From contig NC_089584.1 in the NCBI RefSeq assembly GCF_019320115.1, positions 54,619,633-54,683,632 of the forward strand: DNA of 64,000 bases, read 5' to 3'. This DNA is from Miscanthus floridulus. Lineage: Eukaryota; Streptophyta; Magnoliopsida; Poales; Poaceae. The first letter of the stretch is position 1. Each line of letters starts with the position of its first letter. Positions 57,170-64,000 of the stretch are shown here, in pieces. The notes beneath the pieces are model-generated. The model saw only the letters and a program-made list of their open reading frames with translations, ran no database searches and was not told the origin of the DNA. The translations under genes were made by a program, and so were the position numbers.

Positions 57170-58839
57170 AACCCACTACCATGTGGCCTGATAATCATGC
57201 CAATGGGTGCGGTGCTTTGGTTTCCCTACCATTTTAACGACGTCGCGTGGATTGATACAACGGTTGCTTGTGTTTTTAGGATTTTTAACACGTCACAATG
57301 TGTTCAGACTTATCCTTTGGATTTCTTCTTTCTAGGTACCGGCCATGCTATGACCATTATTTACATGGCCACATCATGAAGTACCCGGATGATTGATGCA
57401 GTACTTGGACAATCACTTAACAGTATGCACTGAATAGTGCAGTACTCGGATGAAGATTTTTTATTCAACAATAGTTCAATGGATATAGAGTTGCGCACTA
57501 CAAGATTCAAGACTACATAGAATAATGAGCGACTATTTATTTAGAGAGTTACAAGTATTGGATACAAGATTTTTTTAGTCAATAACAAAGACAACACCTA
57601 CTCGTATATAACAGAGTACTCATACTCTAAGTGCTTCTCAATAGGTACTTTTGTACCTGATGCACCTAGATCCAAGAGGAAAAGAGTAATGCATCTAGGT
57701 AGATAGCAGAAGTGTAGTGTGTCCTAGCCTAGAACCTAGGGTAGACTCTCTGACTATGAATATTTGTTGGCCGACTACCCTTGGGAGCATAGCTACTGCA
57801 AGAGGAAGCATGCTGGCTGGTATGAAGGATGAGCTACTCGCACATCTTGCCACCTAGCTGATGCCAACTACACACATTTAGGACCGGGTATGACCCTTCA
57901 TGGATAGGCATTGATAGGAACCCTAGAAGAACTGACATGGGACTACTAGAATTGACACCCTACCAGTCGCCACAAGACCTATTCTAGTTGCAGCTCCAGG
58001 CTACTCTATCGTGCACAACTGTGGGTTTAGCCTACCTCTAAACCCTCTCACAAGAGTTGTTCTAGTCACTATAGCTCTTGGTTATACCATCCGAGTACTC
58101 CTGGGGGCTGGTCTACTTCAGTCACCACCATATTTGCAAGCTTCAAACTTTGAGCCACTTTATTTCTTCTACAACTAAGGTTCAAGTGCTCGCTAGGAGA
58201 GTTTTTAGAGGTGTCTTGGTGTTGTCTATGGACCAGGTTCACACAGAATACACGAACAAGCTACTGACTCCTACATAGGTTCACGTGCTACACTACAAGG
58301 GTGCACTGAGTCGCACTACACCTTTTTCATGTATAGATGGCCTTTTCCTAGCACATGTGAAGTCACAGTACACTCGGTAGCACCTTTGATGACATATTCC
58401 CATGAATATACTAAGCATCTTTGGACCAACTGTACTAAAGCTTTGCATGTGACATCGACATGTCTTACCTGCTTCTATACAAGTAGATAGGGCAATAATT
58501 TTCACTAACACTCTCATCCTTGAGTACATTCTTTTTAGATCCTTGTCTCGAGTACAAGTACTCAGACATAGGCTTAGGGGCTGTAGGGTACATATCCTCT
58601 AAGAATGTTTTTTTTTCTTTTAGACCCTCTAACTCTTTATTTTGCAAACAACAAGAGTCTCGGGGGCAACACTCAGTGAGTGCACTTTTTTCTAAAAAGT
58701 GCATGTCACCCGGAGGCTTTACATAGCACCTCATGGCTTCACTCACAAAAGCACTTGGACTACACTTGTTTCTACTCGGCAAGATCAGGAGCAACAAGAA
58801 GGCTTCTAAGTTCAACCATGACACACTTGGAGGCTTGAC
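57170..58839 (+). other. 3' non-coding region of Tat element 2
   Basis: No supported gene. It contains GAGTACTC-type short repeats, CTCGGGGGCAACACTCAGTG (about 58660) as found near the 3' end of Tat elements, and a perfect TGCACTTTTT-TCT-AAAAAGTGCA hairpin (58681-58703). The remaining open frames (for example 58465-58824 minus) show no domain. Confidence 0.5.
58835..58839 (+). repeat. Target site duplication TTGAC, left copy
   Basis: Perfect match to 62947-62951 around the solo LTR. Confidence 0.9.
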
Positions 58840-61800
58840 TGTAACACCCCAATGTTAATCTTGCACTTTGCACTTACATTTGAATGAGCATAAGCATCAC
58901 AAATTCATTCATGAGCATTAGCATATGAAATTTCATTTCATTCACTCCATGTGATCACATATGACGCTTAATTATACATGTATATGCTTGTGATCATGCT
59001 TGGCTAATGCAAGTGACTATTATTTGGTCACTAAAACATCTTAGACACACTTAGGATGGAAAATGGAACCAAATTTGTATTCATGAGTTGGCCAAAAAAT
59101 GCTTCTAAGTGTAGGTATCACTAGAAATGGCGTTATTAAGTTGATTGTTTGACCGAACTTGACTAATTACTTAGAGAGCTTGCATGGTAGTGGGCCCTAA
59201 ATAAAGGTTGTAGTTCATGTCATGTAGGACAAACTTTATTTAATGGTCAAGACCTGAATCAGTGTCTAGCTTAGTCAAATAGAGCTCACAAGAATCAATG
59301 CAGTGCTGTTTTAGAACCCAAAATTTTTGATAAGTCCTAAACTGGTTTTCAGTTTCAATGAACGCTACTTTGGAGCATTTTCATTTGAAAACCATTAGGA
59401 ATTAGACCAAACTACTTAAAGAAATTTTGTAGTACTCACATAGCTCTACACAATGGTGAAAATGGTTGATCAAAACTCACCATAGTTTGGGAGATCTAGG
59501 GGTGCAAAGTCACGCTGTCAGACTGCCTGAATCGGCACTTAGCCGATTTCAAACCGGTCGGCAGTGCCCGACTGTGCGTATGCCATGCGCTTCGCATGGC
59601 GGCTGTATGCCAGTGCCGGCCCTGTTTGTTAGGCTAGGGAGGGGAGAAAGACGTCATGTCGCTACTGCTCGCCCACCCTCGCCCTCACTCGCTCTCTCAC
59701 GTGCCCACTAATCGGAGAAAGCGTAGTGCCACCACCATCGCGTCATCGCTGGCCTCGCTAGCAGCCACTGCCACACCACCGCTCGATTCATCTTGCCCAC
59801 AGCTCCACAGTGATACCCTCTACATTATTGACCCGCTAACAACCCCAATCAAGCACAGATGAGGCCCCATTACACCGCCACCGTCCTATATGAGCGCCAC
59901 CGCTGTGCCTAATCGCCAGTAGAGCTCCAACCACCTACATCACTAGGTGCAGAACGACGAGAGGAGTCTAATGGTGCTTGCCCCTTTGCTAGAAAGTTCA
60001 TCGCCGATGAGCTTTTCGTCGATCAAACCACGCCCCTGTGCTTTGCCTATGATAGTGGGGTCAGTTGACTATGGGGCCCGGATGTCAGCGCCTCTGGATG
60101 CATGGCACTGGTTGCATGTAGCATTTAACTGATTTTGATATTTTCTTAAATGTTTTCTAGATTTTGATGCAAACTTGTAAAATTCATAACTAAATCTAGG
60201 AGTGTCCAAATTGAGTGAACCAAATTTTGTTAGATTCATCTTGATGAGTACTATCTATTAAAAATATGAAACTAGGTATGTGCTATAGTTTTATACCCTA
60301 TTTAAATTATCTTGTTTTATTCCTATTAATCTTGAAAAAATGCATAACTTAAGTTTGGGAGATGCTAAAAATGTGATTCCAATTTTTTTGGTCTTGTCTT
60401 GACATGTTGTAGCTAGGAAAATATATGAAATCTACAGTTAGCATGCTTGGTATAGGATTTCTTATTTTGGTTTAATAAAATGCTAGTTCTTGTGAGATTA
60501 ATTGTGGCAAATATAGGTAACCTATGGACATAAATTAATTTTCACATTATACTATTATTATGAGGAATGTAAGAAAAATATAAAATATGTTGTTTAACAC
60601 TTTTCACTATGCAAAACATAATTAAGTGGTTATAAAGCATGTAACTTGTCATTTTTTGTGGAGGCTGCTATACATATCCAAATGGCATGAAATTTTAATA
60701 GTGGTCTCTTGAGAGCATATATGAGCTGCTATAATTTTTCCAGAATTTTCTATGTAAAGAAGTAGAAGTTCCAATTTTAACCTAGCTATGCTTAGCAAAT
60801 CAATAAATGCTTTTAAGAAATTGTTAGGGCTTAACCATGATACTTTTGGCATGTTGATGATGGGTGTAATCTACTGGTACCATTAGTTGTGCTAGAAAAG
60901 GGAGGGATTGTATGTAGCTAGATAATTATTGCACTATAATTCACCTACATCTAGTTATCTTGGCTTGTTGCTTTGAATAAGCTTAGGATTTGTAAGTAGA
61001 GGCTTAAGCTAATTAAAATAAGTTGTTAGCTGTAGGTGATAGACATCTTAATGATGATGAGCAACTCTATCTAAGGTTGCTAGAGTATGGTGAGTGTATG
61101 TTACTTTACTAGAGAGGATATATGCACCTACTTAGTAAACTAAAACTTATCTACTAGAGAAGAGATATACACCTAGTCAGTAAAATAAAGTATTACTATT
61201 CTCTTAATAGATTGTTCGGTTGCATCGCTAAGTACTTCATCCAGTCATGCATATCATCACCTATGCATTATTTGTATCTTTATTGCGTGCTCATGCATAT
61301 AGGATCGCCAGAGGGAATAACGCTTTTGGAGTTCGAGGCAGTGGAAGAGGAGGACCAGGAGGAAGACCCAGCAGCCAATAGCTTTGGAAGGCGAAGAATA
61401 GGTCCTGGAAGATTTACCTGAGTGCCCTAACCATAAGCCATCATCTTACTTGAAAGACAAGCCCCGGAGCATTCTAAGCCTCTTATGTTTTATAAACTTG
61501 AGTCCTTTATGTTTGATGCATTAGGTTATAGGAGTTGATTGGAAACAATTAATGCATATAATTTCCTTCTCTAGAAATATACCTTGAACCCTATGTAGGT
61601 CTAGGATTGAATAAATGCTTAGCAATGCTTTGTCTGTAGAAGTTGGGTGATTTCCTATCACCTACGAGATATAGGTGGATACAGAATCATGGTTGGCTAT
61701 ATTTGCTATCATGTAAAAGAACAATGGGATGATGTAAATGGAGGCCAAACGGAGTCTATGTAGCAGGGGGACTCATGTGATTCTGTCTGTGCCAATTAAG

Positions 61801-62946
61801 GACCGTATCGTTGCTGGTCGGTCATTTTGAACTCAAGCCTCTCACTTAGCTAGATGGATAACTCGTTCCAACCGTGAAGCCAAGTAGCTCAACTCAGGCT
61901 GGGCCTATTTTGTAAGAGTTCACACACTGGAGGTAGTAAGGATGTGTGGGGAGCCAGACATGAGCCCAAGGGTAGGCTAGGCCTAACCATCCTGGTAGCC
62001 GGTTGTCCCTAATTGTGCGGCATTGATCGAACCCGCGACATGTGTACCAGAGTTGTACCAAAGGTGACCTAAGACTACCTTAGCATAGGTATGTCTGGGT
62101 TTGTGTTAGGAATACTGCCCAACTAGTTGCAATCAATTTGAATTGCTATCTCTCCTGGATAGTGAGAAACTTGACTGAGCTTCCTTCTATCATAGTGATT
62201 AATTATAAGTGGAATGGTTCTAAGAATGATAAAATAATTGGCTATGGTTACTATTGTTATGCTACTTAATTATATAACACATGTTTGGCATAGGTTAGTT
62301 GCTAATCTAGAGATGAATAGCCATAATTAACTTGGTGACCGAATTATAAAATGTGTAGTTCAACTAGTAGCTTTTATGCAAAATGATGTCAAGCTAGCCC
62401 CACTTATAAAGCCTTATACGATCCTTGGTGTCACTTTATTTTTAGTTCATGACGGGTAAGTCTAGCTGAGTACCTCCTCATACTCAGGGTTTATTTTCCA
62501 CTTGTTGCATATGGTACTGTATACCATGGGTACTATAGGAATTGCTTCTCTCCTACCATGGACGAGGAGTAAGGCCACGGTCAAGGCTCTTCTATGTGGT
62601 CTTATCTATGATGCTTTTATTAGACTTGATCACAAACTGGCATGCATTTGAACAAGTGTGTGTGATGTTGGTTTTAAAACTATATTGCTTCCGCTATTGC
62701 AGTTGAACTTGGTATTGTAATAACTATATTTGAACTCCGATGTATGTTGAGGTACTTGTGAACTTATGTAACATGTGGCTTCTATGTTGAATCATGTACG
62801 ATCTTGGTTGTATGTTGGGGATTATTCAAGATCCTTCATGATACTCGACATACTACTGGGTTTATATGGGCTCAAGTATGACAGCGCGATTGCTCCGGTG
62901 GTTGCCATTGTATTTATGTTCTTATAAATTGGTCGGTTCTGCCACA
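58840..62946 (+). mobile_element. Tekay solo LTR ('B')
   Basis: A single 4107-bp LTR begins TGTAACACCCCAATG and ends GGTCGGTTCTGCCACA, flanked by perfect TTGAC duplications and with no PBS, internal region or second LTR. This is the classic product of recombination between two LTRs. It is the same family as LTR 'A' and shows the sequence across the site where the full-length element inserted in 'A' (near 61914). It carries a weak copy of the hairpin motif at 62468, with the acceptor AG lost (GCAT). The GC-rich part at 59500-60110 gives open frames without domains. Confidence 0.93.
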
Positions 62947-62951
62947 TTGAC
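62947..62951 (+). repeat. Target site duplication TTGAC, right copy
   Basis: Second copy of TTGAC; sequence continues GGACCAAGGTCC of the Tat element. Confidence 0.9.
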
Positions 62952-63399
62952 GGACCAAGGTCCTAGGGGTTCCCCATGGGGGTACTACTTGGATGGGCCT
63001 AGAGATGGCCCATGATCTGTTGGAGGACACGAGACAAGGTGGCGTGGACTTCAAGCTATTCTAGATTAACTTAGTCGGCTTACTATGAAAGCTAGATTCT
63101 GTAATAGGACTAGGACTCTTCTCTTGTAACTGACTAGGACTGGATACATGCCCTTATCCTCTCCCCTATATAAAGAGAGGTACGGTGCAACCCCTTGTAA
63201 CTCTAACAATCATACAATAAATCCAATGCAAAAGGCTACACGTCGACTGGACGTAAAGGCTATTACTCGATAAGAGGGCCCAAACCAGTATAAGTCATTT
63301 GTCTCTTTGCATTTACTGTCGAGTTATACATACGCCGAAGCCCTTCAAACATTGTCCCGGGTACCCCCATGATGGGTTGATGGTCATCAAACACCAACA
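62952..63399 (+). repeat. 3' end and 3' LTR of Tat element 2
   Basis: The part from 63094 matches the 5' LTR fragment at 46749-47053. The LTR end is ACACCAACA at 63399. The LTR start is not settled; TGTTGGAGGACACG at about 63019 is one candidate. CCCCTATATAAAGAGAGG at about 63165 gives a TATA box. Confidence 0.75.
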
Positions 63400-64000
63400 A
63401 CACCATCACAAGGTGTGTAGCCATCTGAGTCTTCATCACTAAGACTGGATGATGCACCCAAAGAGTAAATGATTTTTCTCCAGCCAAGTCTTGTCCGGAT
63501 AACTCAAAAATCCAAACCCTAGTCGTGAGGTAACATCGGTAGTTATTCATATTTACTTTCTAGCATTGCACGAATTCTTCACTTTCGCATATTTACTTTT
63601 CTGCATTAGCATTGCATTTAGAAAAGGAAGATAAAAAGTTTCATTATTGTATATCATCACATTATAAAAATCCTAAGCCCCATGTGAGTAATTTTATGGT
63701 ATATAAACACCCACTAGAATATTCACTGTGGTGGCATAAATATATATATATATCATGCATGCATATTTTCTTTCTACATTATATAAATAAGAAAATCCAA
63801 AAATATTAAATAGACATCCTACTAGAACTTTGCCAATTAGGAAATTTGTCTAAACCCCTAAGGACAACAAATCTCTAAATGTCTGACTGCTAACCCCATA
63901 TCCTAATCCGTGCCATGAGTTTTGGTGTTCATGTTGGAGTATTTTGTAGGATGATCAAGAGTAAAGCCATCCATCCCAAGTACATTTTTCCAAGCCACTG
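63400..64000. other. Unassigned A/T-rich right end
   Basis: A minus-strand frame at 63263-63550 begins MNNYRCYLTTRVWIF but has no recognised domain and half of it overlaps the LTR. There is a TATATATATATA microsatellite near 63740. The last ~150 bp (CAAGAGTAAAGCCATCC...) look like internal retroelement sequence, but I cannot name the family. Confidence 0.4.

Larger units (their letters stand above)
46746..63399 (+). mobile_element. Second Tat-lineage element, interrupted by a solo LTR
   Basis: A plus-strand Tat element: truncated 5' LTR (46746-47053), PBS, gag, protease, RT, RNase H, archaeal-type RNase H, integrase, then a ~6-kb 3' region containing an antisense ORF, and a 3' LTR ending at 63399. 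A Tekay solo LTR (58840-62946) lies in its 3' end. The gag-pol pieces fall in three frames, so it is older than the first Tat element. The 5' LTR lacks its start, which the palindrome replaces. Confidence 0.85.

Overview
The window is repeat-dense plant nuclear DNA, almost certainly from a grass (Poaceae, possibly Andropogoneae). I infer this from nested Ty3/gypsy elements of the Tat, Tekay (chromovirus) and Athila-like types, a Ty1/copia SIRE-like fragment, plant-type PBSs (initiator tRNA-Met, tRNA-Asp) and very long LTRs. I found no convincing host gene, no tRNA or rRNA gene and no CRISPR array. Almost every coding region is a decayed retrotransposon polyprotein.

Layout. (1) 1-5508, minus strand: the 5' half of a Tat-lineage element (LTR 5036-5508, gag, protease, reverse transcriptase, two RNase H domains), running off the left edge. 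It sits inside the gag of (2), a second minus-strand gypsy element at 5509-8797, whose 1.8-kb LTR carries six copies of a degenerate ~33-bp motif. (3) 8809-12545 plus 25307-26022: a Tekay-type LTR ('A'), split by (4), a full-length 12.8-kb Tekay chromovirus (12546-25306) with 3.5-kb LTRs, PBS, an extra leader ORF, a gag-pol frame ending in a chromodomain, PPT, and a 5-bp target duplication with one mismatch. (5) 26023-39212: two 5.3-kb direct repeats that both begin exactly at a SIRE-type LTR start, separated by an env-like remnant and PPT. Each contains an Athila-like 3' UTR and LTR. (6) ~39650-43870: an Athila-like element with gag and protease but no recognisable RT. (7) 44191-46745: a ~2.5-kb near-palindrome of two tail-to-tail LTRs. 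(8) 46746-63399: a second Tat element on the plus strand, with a truncated 5' LTR, decayed gag-pol, and a long 3' region holding an antisense ORF of the 'putative gypsy type transposon' kind with its own TATA box. It is interrupted by (9), a Tekay solo LTR (58840-62946) with a perfect TTGAC duplication. (10) 63400-64000 is unassigned.

The most interesting signal is in element (4). Its leader ORF (16442-16978) starts with a near copy of the histone H3 tail (MAKTKKTARKSTG, against H3 ARTKQTARKSTG), followed by a coiled coil and a strongly acidic C-terminus. The same element ends its integrase with a chromodomain, the fold that reads methylated H3 tails. Matching splice signals lie immediately before this ORF and immediately before the gag ATG, suggesting a splice switch. 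The gag-pol frame has sixteen in-frame stops and no frameshift; every stop is one C-to-T or G-to-A change from a sense codon, as expected from deamination of methylated cytosine in silenced DNA.

All boundaries, frames and motifs were read by eye. Family names come from recognised motifs, not from database searches.
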